Below are positions 1-9,905 of a stretch of 57,648 nt of DNA, piece by piece. Source of the DNA: an alpha proteobacterium HIMB59 (GTDB lineage: Bacteria > Pseudomonadota > Alphaproteobacteria > HIMB59); the NCBI GenBank assembly GCA_004321805.1, contig SGZV01000007.1, positions 1 through 57,648 of the forward strand. Direction: 5' to 3'. Position 1 is the stretch's first letter. Each line of letters begins with the position of its first letter. The translations under genes were made by a program, and so were the position numbers. The notes beneath the pieces are model-generated. The model did not search any database. It had not been told where the DNA came from and saw only the letters and a list, made by a program, of their open reading frames with translations.

Positions 1-613
1 GCCTCTTCTTCAGAAGCTTCTTCAGCAGCCATCGGGATAATTGATTGGTAAGTTGGCTCTTGAGAAATTGCAGAATTAAATTTGTTAAAAAGAATTGAAA
101 CTTCATCTATCTCTTTACTTTCAAATAATTCTACAATTTTATTTTTAACCTCTTCTGAAACCTGTAACTGACGATCATTGGAAGTGAGATCATCAAAACC
201 TGCAATCACATCTAATTCAGATCGTCGATAAAAGCTTGCAGCTTTTTTGCCTACAGTCATAATTTTAATTGTTTTACCTTCTGCTTGTTGCTGAGCAATC
301 CAATTCTTTGCATTTCGAAACAAATTAGAATTAAAGCCTCCACATAATCCACGATCAGAGGAATTGATTACTAAAAGAATTATCTTAGGGTTTTCACGAC
401 CTGTTAAAATCTCAGGTAAATCAGAGCTATTGGACGTTTTTCCAGCCAAAGACGAAAGAATAAAAGCAAGACTGTCTGCGTAGACACGTGAAGACTCTGC
501 AAGCTCTTGAGCTCGGCGAAGCTTACTTGCAGCTACCATTTTCATAGCCGACGTAATTTTTTTTGTCGACTTAACGCTGGCTATTCTATTTTTTAATTCT
601 TTAAGATTTGGCA

Positions 614-614
<1 letters not shown>
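1..614 (-). CDS. atpG: ATP synthase F1 gamma subunit (partial, C-terminus off window)
   Basis: Central-stalk rotor subunit of the F1 sector of the proton-translocating ATP synthase. Reading the minus strand from the ATG at 614 gives about 204 codons starting MPNLKELKNRIASVKSTKKI, the classic gamma N-terminal coiled coil, followed by the SSDRGLCGGFN motif seen in the family. Gamma is normally about 290 residues, so roughly a third runs off the left edge. The ATG overlaps the atpA stop by one base (TAATG), which indicates translational coupling. Identity is secure; only completeness is unknown. Confidence 0.95.
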
Positions 615-2685
<2,071 letters not shown>

Positions 2686-2749
2686 TTTTCTTACTAACCT
2701 GCATCTTTTATCACAACATCAAGCTGATTCAGATCATACAAATGACGCA

Positions 2750-4822
2750 TCAAGCAATCGACAGAGGGTCAATGTCAATATTCATAAAACGTAAGTATTT
2801 TGGGGTTAATTTTGACTTTAAAAGGGTAATTTTTTTTCTTAAATCGACATAATTACTCTCTTTAAAGTAAAAATTTTCTTGGTAATGGTTTTTCTTGTAA
2901 GGAATCAAAGAGGGTGTTGGACCTAATATGAATAATTGATGTTTTTTTGAAATGGATAAAATTTCCATGCATATATCACGAAGATGAGGCAGCTTAGGAT
3001 GTATCAGCTGTAATTGAGCAATCTTAGTATATGGAGGAAGTTTATTTTGTTCTCTTCGAGATAATTCCATTGAGATGAAATCATCTCTATTTTGGTTTTT
3101 AATACTTTCAAAAATTGGATGTTGGGGAGAATAAGTTTGTATTAAAACTCTACCTCTCTCACCTTCTCTTCCAGATCGTCCAGCAACTTGTTGGAGAAGT
3201 TGATAAGTTTTTTCCATAGCACGAAAATCAGGACTAAATAAACTAGAATCTCCATCAATAATATTGACTAATTTCAAATTTGGAAAATGAAATGATTTTC
3301 CAATAATTTGAGATCCAATTAATAAATTGGTTTGCTGATTAAATATATCTTTCATTAGAGTTTTTTTACTCTTTTTTGATTTTAAAGTATCACTTGAAAA
3401 AACCTGACTTTTATAACCAGGAAATAATCGTTCCACCTCCTCTTGCAGTCTCTCCAAACCAATTCCTAAAGAAATAAATTTTTCTGATGAACACATTTTG
3501 CAAATTTGCTGAGGCTCATAAAAACTGGAACAGTGATGACAAATCAAACGATCTATTCTTTTATGATATACTAAATTAACAGCACAATGATGACATTGTA
3601 ACGCTGCATGACAGCTGGCACAAATTTTTGTTGGTGCGTAACCTCGACGATTTAAAAAAAATAATACTTGGTTTTTATCTTTTAAATTTTTTAATGTTTC
3701 ATCATAGATTTTTTTTGATATCCAAGACTTCGAACTTGGTTTAAAATTATTCATATCAATGACATTTATCTCAGGCAGTTCTGTTTTATGAAATTGACTC
3801 AGTAATTTATGACCAATTATTTTTTTACTTTTAAGATTATATAATGACTCAAGTGAGGGTGAGGCACTTACTAAAGTGCAAATTGCATTATGACATTTAG
3901 CTTTGTAAATCGCCATATCCTTTGCGTGGTATCGGGGGCCCTCTTCTTGTTTGTATGACGAGTCATGTTCTTCATCACAAATAATTAATTTAAGATTTTT
4001 AAAAGGTAATAGTACCGCGGAACGGGCACCGATTATCACACTTGGCTCTCCAGATAAAAGGGATCGTAATATTCTACTTTTTTGTTGTTTTGTTTGTTTG
4101 GAATGCCAAACAAAAGGATCACATCCAAAATACTGTGAAAATCTTTTTGACCACTCCTCGGTAAGAGCAATTTCAGGCAATAGAACCAAAGTTTGTTTTC
4201 CTGATATAAGATTTTCTTCAATGAGCTTAAAATATAGTTCTGTTTTCCCCGATCCAGTAACTCCATCAATAAGGTGATTGCTAAAACTTTTATTTTCTTT
4301 TTTCCAAATGTTATTAAAAATCTTTAGCTGATCATCATTTAAGGAAATAGGTTTAACAATTTTTTGAAATAAAAAACTTTTGGTGATTTGTGTAATCTGT
4401 TTGTTTGTTATTAAGTCCTTCCATTGTTTAGCCGAAAGAGAGAAGCCCTCTATTAAACTTTTTTGTGAAGTAAATATTTGGTTTTGGTATGTAAAATAAT
4501 TTTTAATATCTGAGGTAGGATATTGCTGAAGAGCCATTTTAAAAACCATTCCTAAATCAATAAAATAATGAAGAGATAAATATTGATAAAATTCTAAATT
4601 ATGTTTGCTAATTGTATGGGTATAAAAAGATTTAATTTTTAAAATTTTTTTTAAGTCAAACTTTATATCGCTTTCTTTGGTTTGACATAAAACAACACCT
4701 CCTTGAATTTTGCCTCTTAAAGGTACTTGAACAATAGAACCTTGAGGAAGAATTTGGGAATGTTTGTAAGTCAAACTTTCTTGTATTTGGCCAAAAGGTA
4801 TAACTTCGAAGTAATAAGACAT
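2750..4822 (-). CDS. priA: Primosomal replication restart helicase PriA
   Basis: Superfamily 2 DNA helicase that recognises stalled forks and reloads the replicative helicase. The protein has 690 residues. Walker A GVTGSGKT is at 187-194 and the DEEH box at 283-286. All eight zinc-binding cysteines of the two metal sites are present (401, 404, 410, 413, 428, 431, 441, 444). The N-terminal 3'-DNA-end binding region is preserved but diverged. It is divergent from xerC with a 35-base gap that must hold both promoters, and upstream of atpH, an arrangement common in alphaproteobacteria. Confidence 0.97.
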   Translation of the reverse strand: MSYYFEVIPFGQIQESLTYKHSQILPQGSIVQVPLRGKIQGGVVLCQTKESDIKFDLKKILKIKSFYTHTISKHNLEFYQYLSLHYFIDLGMVFKMALQQYPTSDIKNYFTYQNQIFTSQKSLIEGFSLSAKQWKDLITNKQITQITKSFLFQKIVKPISLNDDQLKIFNNIWKKENKSFSNHLIDGVTGSGKTELYFKLIEENLISGKQTLVLLPEIALTEEWSKRFSQYFGCDPFVWHSKQTKQQKSRILRSLLSGEPSVIIGARSAVLLPFKNLKLIICDEEHDSSYKQEEGPRYHAKDMAIYKAKCHNAICTLVSASPSLESLYNLKSKKIIGHKLLSQFHKTELPEINVIDMNNFKPSSKSWISKKIYDETLKNLKDKNQVLFFLNRRGYAPTKICASCHAALQCHHCAVNLVYHKRIDRLICHHCSSFYEPQQICKMCSSEKFISLGIGLERLQEEVERLFPGYKSQVFSSDTLKSKKSKKTLMKDIFNQQTNLLIGSQIIGKSFHFPNLKLVNIIDGDSSLFSPDFRAMEKTYQLLQQVAGRSGREGERGRVLIQTYSPQHPIFESIKNQNRDDFISMELSRREQNKLPPYTKIAQLQLIHPKLPHLRDICMEILSISKKHQLFILGPTPSLIPYKKNHYQENFYFKESNYVDLRKKITLLKSKLTPKYLRFMNIDIDPLSIA

Positions 4823-4857
4823 TTTTAAAATTTGATTCTAATTTATAATATAATGTA

Positions 4858-5838
4858 ATGAATTTTATCGAACTACTAGGACATTCAAAAGTTCATAGAT
4901 CAATAATTGATGATTTTGACAAATGGGTCTTTCATTTAAAAGATATCAAAGGATATTCAGAAAATACATATAAGTCATATTGTTATGATGTTTGTGATTT
5001 CCTTATTTTTTTTCAATATTATCATCAAAAGCCGCTATCTCCATTGGATTTAAAAAGATTAGACCTGCAGACTTTTCGAGCATGGGTAGCAGATATCAGC
5101 GCTGAAAGAAATTATTTTAATATTTATAAAAAACCTTTAGCTGCAAGGTCTCGCAGAAGAGCGATTAGTTCTTTGAAAAACTTCTTGAAATTTCACACGA
5201 TCACTAATGAAAACTATAAGTTTGGTTACACAGAAATCCAATTACTAAAAAATCCAAAAATTCCAAAATCACTACCGAAGCCAATTTCTGAAGATCAAAT
5301 TGAACAACTAATGGAGCAATTACTTAAAGTATCAAAAAAGAGCTGGATTCAAAAAAGAAACTTAGCTTTACTTTATCTTCTCTATGGGTGCGGACTTCGC
5401 ATCAGTGAAGCATTATCGATAACAAAAAAACATTTAGTTGATAAAAACACTTTAACAATCTTGGGGAAAGGAAATAAAGAAAGGCTGATACCTGTATTAG
5501 GAATTGTAAGTCAATCAATTACAAATTATTTACAGGAATTACCTCATGATATATCAAATGAAGATTTGATTTTTGTAGGAGATAGAGGGGCTCCTTTAAA
5601 AGCATCTGCATTTCAAAGAGATTTGAAACAAGCACGAATTAACTTAGGACTACCGAAGACAACAACACCTCATGCGTTGAGACATAGTTTTGCAACACAC
5701 CTGCTAAAAAATGGCGGGGATTTAAGAGTCATACAAGAACTTCTAGGACATAGTTCTTTATCAACTACTCAGATCTATACTGAAGTAGATGATATAAGTT
5801 TACAAAAAACATATCATGAAAAAAATCCAAGTAAGTAA
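4858..5838 (+). CDS. xerC: Tyrosine site-specific recombinase XerC
   Basis: Chromosome dimer resolution recombinase acting with XerD at dif. The protein has 326 residues. An N-terminal SAM-like core-binding domain covers about 20-115, and the catalytic domain contains R181, K204, H272, R275, H298 and nucleophile Y307. The paralogue call (XerC rather than XerD) rests on position: in alphaproteobacteria the Xer gene beside priA is usually xerC. There are no signs of a phage integrase such as an arm-binding domain. The gene is convergent with cysQ with one base between the stop codons. Confidence 0.9.
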   Translation: MNFIELLGHSKVHRSIIDDFDKWVFHLKDIKGYSENTYKSYCYDVCDFLIFFQYYHQKPLSPLDLKRLDLQTFRAWVADISAERNYFNIYKKPLAARSRRRAISSLKNFLKFHTITNENYKFGYTEIQLLKNPKIPKSLPKPISEDQIEQLMEQLLKVSKKSWIQKRNLALLYLLYGCGLRISEALSITKKHLVDKNTLTILGKGNKERLIPVLGIVSQSITNYLQELPHDISNEDLIFVGDRGAPLKASAFQRDLKQARINLGLPKTTTPHALRHSFATHLLKNGGDLRVIQELLGHSSLSTTQIYTEVDDISLQKTYHEKNPSK

Positions 5839-5839
5839 G

Positions 5840-6607
5840 TTATTCTTTACCCCTAACTACAAAAAAAGGGTTTAAAATATTATCTTTTTGATAGGCAAGT
5901 CTCTTATCATCCATATCTTTCACACTTCCCCCAGCTCCTTCTACAATTGCTTGTGCGGCAGCTGTGTCCCATTCAGAGGTTGGAGATAGCCTTGGATAAA
6001 TATCTGCCAAACCCTCGGCTATCATACAAAACTTAATTGAGCTTCCAGCTTGATAAAGTTTATAATTTTTTAAATTTGAAATAAAATTTTTAGTTTCATT
6101 ATTCAAATGATTTCTACTTGCTACAACACGAACAGGATCTTGATAAGTAGAAGTAGATATCTCTTTAATTGTTGAGTTAAAACATTTAATGGACCCTTTA
6201 TCTAATCCACCGGCATATAAAGTTTGATTAACCGGTAAATAAACATACCCAACAACAGGATACTTATCGTTTATTAAAGCAATATTAATAGCAAACTCTC
6301 CATTCTTGTTTATAAATTCTTTAGTGCCATCTAAAGGATCAACTAACCAATATGTTTTGTTGTGAGTATAAAAATTATCAGACTCCTCAGAAATAATAGG
6401 GAGGGAGGAAATAGACATCAAACAGTCACATATAATTTCATGGGATTCCAGATCAGCTTTAGTGATTGGACTTTCGTCTTTTTTATACAATACCTCTTTG
6501 TTGTCTTTTTCATAAATTTCAATAATTTTATTACTACAAAGTTCTAGGCAACTTTTAATTTCATAAAAAAAATTGAACTTATCTAATTTACTGTTAACAG
6601 ACATCAC
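5840..6607 (-). CDS. cysQ: 3'(2'),5'-bisphosphate nucleotidase CysQ
   Basis: Magnesium-dependent phosphatase of the inositol monophosphatase superfamily, expected to remove the 3'-phosphate of PAP left by sulfate or acyl-carrier reactions. The protein has 255 residues. The metal-binding motif DPLDGTKEF begins at residue 90, an upstream EES lies around 74-76, and the C-terminal WDTAAAQAIVEGAGG supplies the final metal ligand. These favour CysQ over general inositol monophosphatase. No sulfate-assimilation genes are near, so the substrate is inferred from family alone. Confidence 0.88.
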   Translation of the reverse strand: MMSVNSKLDKFNFFYEIKSCLELCSNKIIEIYEKDNKEVLYKKDESPITKADLESHEIICDCLMSISSLPIISEESDNFYTHNKTYWLVDPLDGTKEFINKNGEFAINIALINDKYPVVGYVYLPVNQTLYAGGLDKGSIKCFNSTIKEISTSTYQDPVRVVASRNHLNNETKNFISNLKNYKLYQAGSSIKFCMIAEGLADIYPRLSPTSEWDTAAAQAIVEGAGGSVKDMDDKRLAYQKDNILNPFFVVRGKE

Positions 6608-6664
6608 TGACCCAATATCAATAGAAATATTTTTTTAACTTTCAAAGTATAAATCGAAGAAAAA

Positions 6665-7147
6665 CTAATTTTTGAGACTAATTTCAATTTCATCAAATTT
6701 GTTCATATCAAATGCAATATCTTCGAAAACTACCTCTTGATAGTCTTGAGCTGGGTTTAGCGAAAACCCATATGGCTCTAAAGGATCTCCTTTAAAATCT
6801 TTTGAAAAAACACCATTATCATCCAAATCTTGATATACGAATAAACCCATTACCATGTGAGGAAAGGCTTTTAAATTAATACGATTAAAATTATTAATAT
6901 CTCTTTCACCAACCATGAATAAAGGTGCAGATTCCTCTTCGAAGTAAAATTTTCTATCATATCCCCACACATAAATAGGGCTTGTAGCATTTTGAAAGCC
7001 ACTTACTTTAACAGTCAAATGGTCTGAATATGAAGGATTTATGAACAAAAATAACTGAAAAATAACAAAAAAAAGGACTTTTTTAGAAACTGCCATATAG
7101 CTGTGCATAACTTCAAGAAGATTAATATTTTTTTTTGATAATTGCAT
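6665..7147 (-). CDS. Secreted DUF2141 family protein
   Basis: A 160-residue exported protein of the DUF2141 family, function unknown. It has a hydrophobic signal (VLFFVIFQLFLF) followed by NPSYS/D, a plausible cleavage site, then a beta-rich domain with the family pattern: a LTVKVSGFQ strand, a central VYQDLDDNGVFSKDF segment and the EPYGFSLNP block. The annotated ATG at 7147 puts 17 extra residues before the signal core; ATGs at 7108 or 7096 would give a more normal signal peptide. The gene stands alone, with intergenic DNA carrying DnaA-box-like sites upstream. Confidence 0.7.
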   Translation of the reverse strand: MQLSKKNINLLEVMHSYMAVSKKVLFFVIFQLFLFINPSYSDHLTVKVSGFQNATSPIYVWGYDRKFYFEEESAPLFMVGERDINNFNRINLKAFPHMVMGLFVYQDLDDNGVFSKDFKGDPLEPYGFSLNPAQDYQEVVFEDIAFDMNKFDEIEISLKN

Positions 7148-7193
7148 CTCGTCTTTTACCTATGTAAGTAATTCATATGTATAAGTCAAAATA

Positions 7194-7285
7194 TGTTGAT
7201 AAATAGGTATAATTGAAGCAATAAAGATTGGTTTATTATTTAGGATTTTCATATACCTAATAATCATCTGTATATCTGTGGATAA
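7194..7285 (+). other. DnaA-box-like sites upstream of DUF1330 gene
   Basis: TGTGGATAA at 7277-7285 is a perfect match to the reverse complement of the DnaA box TTATCCACA. TGTTGATAA at 7194-7202 differs by one base and has the same orientation, and a third one-mismatch site, TGTGCATAA, lies at 7102-7110 inside the neighbouring gene. The 170-base intergenic region 7148-7317 is very AT-rich. Such clusters occur at replication origins but also at DnaA-regulated promoters, and single matches occur by chance in AT-rich DNA. This is weak evidence only. Confidence 0.3.
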
Positions 7286-7317
7286 CTCTGTTAAAAACTC
7301 TATAAACTTATGCATAA

Positions 7318-7608
7318 ATGAAAAAAGGTTATATTTTAGTGAGGATTTCTATCCATAATCCTGAGCTCTTTAAAGAATATCCCCCATTGTCTGGTCCAAC
7401 TATGGAAAAGTTTGGGGGTAAATATTTAATACGAGGTGGAAAGTTTGAAATAGCTGAAGGAAATTGGCCAGCAGATCGAACAACTATTGTGGAATTTGAG
7501 AGTTTTGAAAAGGCCAAGGAGTGCTATGAGTCTATAGAATATAGAAAGGCAAAAGATATCAGACAAAAAAGTACCATTTCGGACTTAATTTTAATTGAAG
7601 GGTATTAA
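7318..7608 (+). CDS. DUF1330 domain protein
   Basis: A 96-residue cytoplasmic protein of the DUF1330 family (dimeric alpha-beta barrel, ferredoxin-like). The family pattern is clear: MKKGYILVRISIHNPELFKEY at the N-terminus, a central GGKYLIRGG turn, then VEFESFEKAKECYES and a final strand ending LILIEGY. The biochemical role of the family is not established. It is monocistronic. Its stop overlaps the stop of the convergent DUF1192 gene in a shared TTAA. Confidence 0.82.
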   Translation: MKKGYILVRISIHNPELFKEYPPLSGPTMEKFGGKYLIRGGKFEIAEGNWPADRTTIVEFESFEKAKECYESIEYRKAKDIRQKSTISDLILIEGY

Positions 7609-7778
7609 TTCTTAAAAAAACTCTTAGCCAGATCTAATTTTTCTTTTTTTTGTTTTAACAAATTTTTTAAAATTTCGATTTGTTTTTGATGATCTTTAAT
7701 CATCAGCTCTATCTCTTCAACGCTTAAATCATCAAAATCAATTGGCTTTTCTTTTTTTACTTCCTCTTCATCAAACAT
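7605..7778 (-). CDS. DUF1192 family small coiled-coil protein
   Basis: A 57-residue acidic/coiled-coil protein typical of alphaproteobacterial DUF1192: an N-terminal MFDEEEVKKEKP leader, the DLSVEEIELMI motif, then a lysine-rich helix. The frame is open to an ATG at 7835, but the ATG at 7778 is preferred. It matches the usual family N-terminus, has a strong GGAAGGAG ribosome-binding site just upstream, and starts at the end of the PhyH gene (8-base overlap). Function unknown; the coupling places it third in the 62-aa/PhyH/DUF1192 operon. Confidence 0.75.
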   Translation of the reverse strand: MFDEEEVKKEKPIDFDDLSVEEIELMIKDHQKQIEILKNLLKQKKEKLDLAKSFFKN

Positions 7779-8610
7779 TTGTTCTCCTTCCTTCTTTTGA
7801 CCATAGTATTGGAAAAAAACTTTCATCCATTTCATCTGAATTAATTTTTTTATATTTTTTATAAATTCTTGCTGTACCCCCTACATTTGTTGGATGAAAT
7901 TTTGCACTACTGGGAACACAATGAGCGACAATAGCTCTTCTATCATCTTTGCTCATATTTATTCCAGAGCCGTGCCATGTTTGTCCATGGTGAAAGGAAA
8001 CTCCCCCAGCAGGAACTTCGACATATTGAATATGTATCTCTTTATTATTTTTTTTTGCAAATGCTTCTAGTTCATTTTTGTAATTCTCGGGAGAATGAAA
8101 CTGTCCATTTGGAGGGACTAAGCCCCATTTATGTGATCCTTTTACATATTCTAAAGTTCCTTTTTCTTGAGAAACATCATCTAAGGGCATCCAACAAGTC
8201 ATCATAGTTTGCGGTATCACCCAATCATCATAAGCAGCATCTTGATGATAAGCTAAAGTCTTTCCCCCGGGAGGTTTCCACAAGACATTATCTTGCAAAA
8301 GTCTAGAACCAGTCCAGCCCATTAATTCTGCACAAGCCTTCCCTAACAGTTGATGTGTTACTATTTTTTTTATATTGCTATCTGACTTCCAACCGTTGCA
8401 GATTTGTCTCGTAATATTATTGGGATCTCTTCCTTTTTTCCAATTCCATTCGTCAGGCTCAATGCCTGTTTCAAAAATGCCAGAAAAAAGATTAGCAAAT
8501 TTATCAGCTATACTATCAATTTTATTTGTATCTAAAAATTGGGGCAAGATTAAGTAACCATCATCTTCAAATTTTTTCTTTAGATCCTTATTGATCTCGA
8601 TTTGAATCAT
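7771..8610 (-). CDS. Phytanoyl-CoA dioxygenase (PhyH) family protein
   Basis: Fe(II)/2-oxoglutarate-dependent oxygenase of the PhyH superfamily, 279 residues. The HxD iron motif is H122/D124 (YHQDAAYDDW), the distal histidine is H213 (TWHGSG), and a nearby arginine (224 or 225) is positioned to hold 2-oxoglutarate. Marine bacteria carry many PhyH paralogues with different substrates, so the substrate cannot be assigned. The start ATG overlaps the stop of the 62-aa gene (ATGA) and the end overlaps the DUF1192 start, giving a compact three-gene operon. Confidence 0.85.
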   Translation of the reverse strand: MIQIEINKDLKKKFEDDGYLILPQFLDTNKIDSIADKFANLFSGIFETGIEPDEWNWKKGRDPNNITRQICNGWKSDSNIKKIVTHQLLGKACAELMGWTGSRLLQDNVLWKPPGGKTLAYHQDAAYDDWVIPQTMMTCWMPLDDVSQEKGTLEYVKGSHKWGLVPPNGQFHSPENYKNELEAFAKKNNKEIHIQYVEVPAGGVSFHHGQTWHGSGINMSKDDRRAIVAHCVPSSAKFHPTNVGGTARIYKKYKKINSDEMDESFFPILWSKEGRRTNV

Positions 8611-8795
8611 TTTGCCTTATCGTTGGTCTTTTTATAATATTTTTCAATTAGCTTGATAGACTTATAAAGATCTTCTCTTGTAACGCCTGTGGCCCATTGT
8701 AGACGATCATACTCATAAAGATCATTTTCGACAAAATAAGGAGATGCGAGCTTTCTAATCATTTGATTAAGAAAAAGTAAATCACGTTTAGTCAT
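8607..8795 (-). CDS. Small conserved-looking protein, 62 aa, unknown
   Basis: I do not recognise a family. The protein is 62 residues, charged and predicted helical, beginning MTKRDLLFLNQMIRKLASPY and ending in a lysine-rich tail; there is no signal peptide or membrane segment. Its reality is supported by the ATGA overlap with the downstream PhyH gene, a good ATG, and codon use like its neighbours. It could be a helical partner or regulator of the PhyH enzyme, but that is only inferred from coupling. Confidence 0.6.
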   Translation of the reverse strand: MTKRDLLFLNQMIRKLASPYFVENDLYEYDRLQWATGVTREDLYKSIKLIEKYYKKTNDKAK

Positions 8796-8830
8796 AAAAA
8801 AAATATAAATGAATTTCTAATTTAAATAAA

Positions 8831-8858
8831 TTGACAATTTGACAAGATTTTTGATAAT
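8831..8858 (+). promoter_or_regulatory. Candidate sigma-70-type promoter of small lipoprotein gene
   Basis: TTGACA at 8831-8836 is followed after 16 bases by GATAAT at 8853-8858. Transcription would begin about base 8865, at or next to the ATG at 8864, and there is no Shine-Dalgarno sequence in the five bases available. If real, the mRNA would be leaderless or nearly so. A chance match in AT-rich DNA is possible. Confidence 0.35.
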
Positions 8859-8863
8859 CACCC

Positions 8864-9019
8864 ATGTTCAAAAAACTTCTAATAATTGTTTCTTCTTTTT
8901 TCTTACTCACCAGTTGCGCAACTGTCAGTGAAAAAGCAAATAATGCTTATGATACTGTGGCAGGCGCCGTATCTAAGGGCTACAATAAAGTCAAAGATAC
9001 AGTGACTGGTGGAGATTAA
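8864..9019 (+). CDS. Small entericidin-like lipoprotein, 51 aa
   Basis: A short gene. The product begins MFKKLLIIVSSFFLLTSC, a type II signal peptide with lipobox LTSC, so lipidation is expected at C18. The mature part is about 33 residues, rich in Ala, Lys, Asp and Val with a repeated amphipathic pattern (ANNAYDTVAGAVSKGYNKVK). This resembles entericidin-type envelope lipoproteins in size and composition, though no firm homology can be claimed. It is followed 21 bases later by a 37-aa membrane protein gene. Confidence 0.7.
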   Translation: MFKKLLIIVSSFFLLTSCATVSEKANNAYDTVAGAVSKGYNKVKDTVTGGD

Positions 9020-9040
9020 AAAAATTATAAATACTCATTG

Positions 9041-9154
9041 ATGAAAATTCGTAAACTTCATCAAATGGGTTCTGGTGGTAAGATCATCATTGGCATTAAT
9101 GTTTTTTTAATGTGCCTAGTTCTTGCAATTATAGGCTTCAATTATTTTTTTTAA
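9041..9154 (+). CDS. Small single-pass membrane protein, 37 aa
   Basis: The sequence MKIRKLHQMGSGGKIIIGIN is followed by a hydrophobic stretch (VFLMCLVLAIIGFNYFF) that forms one transmembrane helix, with a positive N-terminus suggesting N-in orientation. It lies between the lipoprotein gene and the amidotransferase gene, ending three bases before the ATG at 9158, so co-transcription is likely. Function unknown. Support is from context and composition only. Confidence 0.5.
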   Translation: MKIRKLHQMGSGGKIIIGINVFLMCLVLAIIGFNYFF

Positions 9155-9157
9155 TGA

Positions 9158-9877
9158 ATGAAATTTTTATCCTTACAACACATCGCTATAGAGGACCCCG
9201 GAACATTTAAAGATTTTTTATTAGCCGACGGTCATACGCTCACAACTATTCAACTTGATGAGGGTGATACCATTCCCTCAAATTTAAATGAATATGATGC
9301 AATGCTTTGCATGGGAGGTCCCATGGATACCTTTATGGAAAAAGAATATCCCTGGCTAGTTCCGGAGAAAAAAGCAATTGGCGAATATGTTTTAAATCTC
9401 AAAAAACCTTTTTTAGGCTTTTGTCTTGGATGTCAGCTATTGGGAGAAGTATTAGGTGGTAGAGTAGCTCCATCTGAACCACCGGAAATTGGTGTTTTAG
9501 ATATCAATATAATGGATGACGCAAAACAAGATCCTGTTTTTAATTTTCTACCCAATAGTATTAAAGCACTGCAGTGGCACTCCTACGAAGTTCAAGATCT
9601 TGAGGCAATAAATGGTGTCGAGGTTATAGGATCTTCTCCTTCTACAAAATATCAAATTTTTGGATACAATAATCATGCCTATGGAATTCAATTTCATATT
9701 GAAATTCGAAAATCAACTGTTGATGATTGGGCAGCTGTTCCTGAGTACAAGAATGCGTTAGAACAATCTCTTGGAAAAGAAGCCTTACCTGAAATGAAAA
9801 ATTCTGTTAATCAAGAAATTGATACTATGATGCAACAGTGTAATCAATTGTATAAAAATTTCATAAATATCATCTAG
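9158..9877 (+). CDS. Class I glutamine amidotransferase-like protein
   Basis: A 239-residue stand-alone class I GATase. The oxyanion loop GGPMD is at 53-57, the nucleophile Cys89 lies in GFCLGCQLLGE, and the catalytic His180 and Glu182 are in QFHIEI, so the triad is complete. Stand-alone members include gamma-glutamyl hydrolases (PuuD-type) and the GMP-synthase-like GATases of unknown acceptor; this one resembles the second group. No synthetase partner is adjacent, so the amide acceptor is unknown. Confidence 0.85.
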   Translation: MKFLSLQHIAIEDPGTFKDFLLADGHTLTTIQLDEGDTIPSNLNEYDAMLCMGGPMDTFMEKEYPWLVPEKKAIGEYVLNLKKPFLGFCLGCQLLGEVLGGRVAPSEPPEIGVLDINIMDDAKQDPVFNFLPNSIKALQWHSYEVQDLEAINGVEVIGSSPSTKYQIFGYNNHAYGIQFHIEIRKSTVDDWAAVPEYKNALEQSLGKEALPEMKNSVNQEIDTMMQQCNQLYKNFINII

Positions 9878-9905
9878 TTTATCTCGTTAATAGTATTCAA
9901 AGTAA

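Noticed and set aside
4858-5838. xerC as a phage or island integrase
   Set aside because: Length, core-binding domain and position beside priA fit the housekeeping XerC; no att-like repeats flank it.
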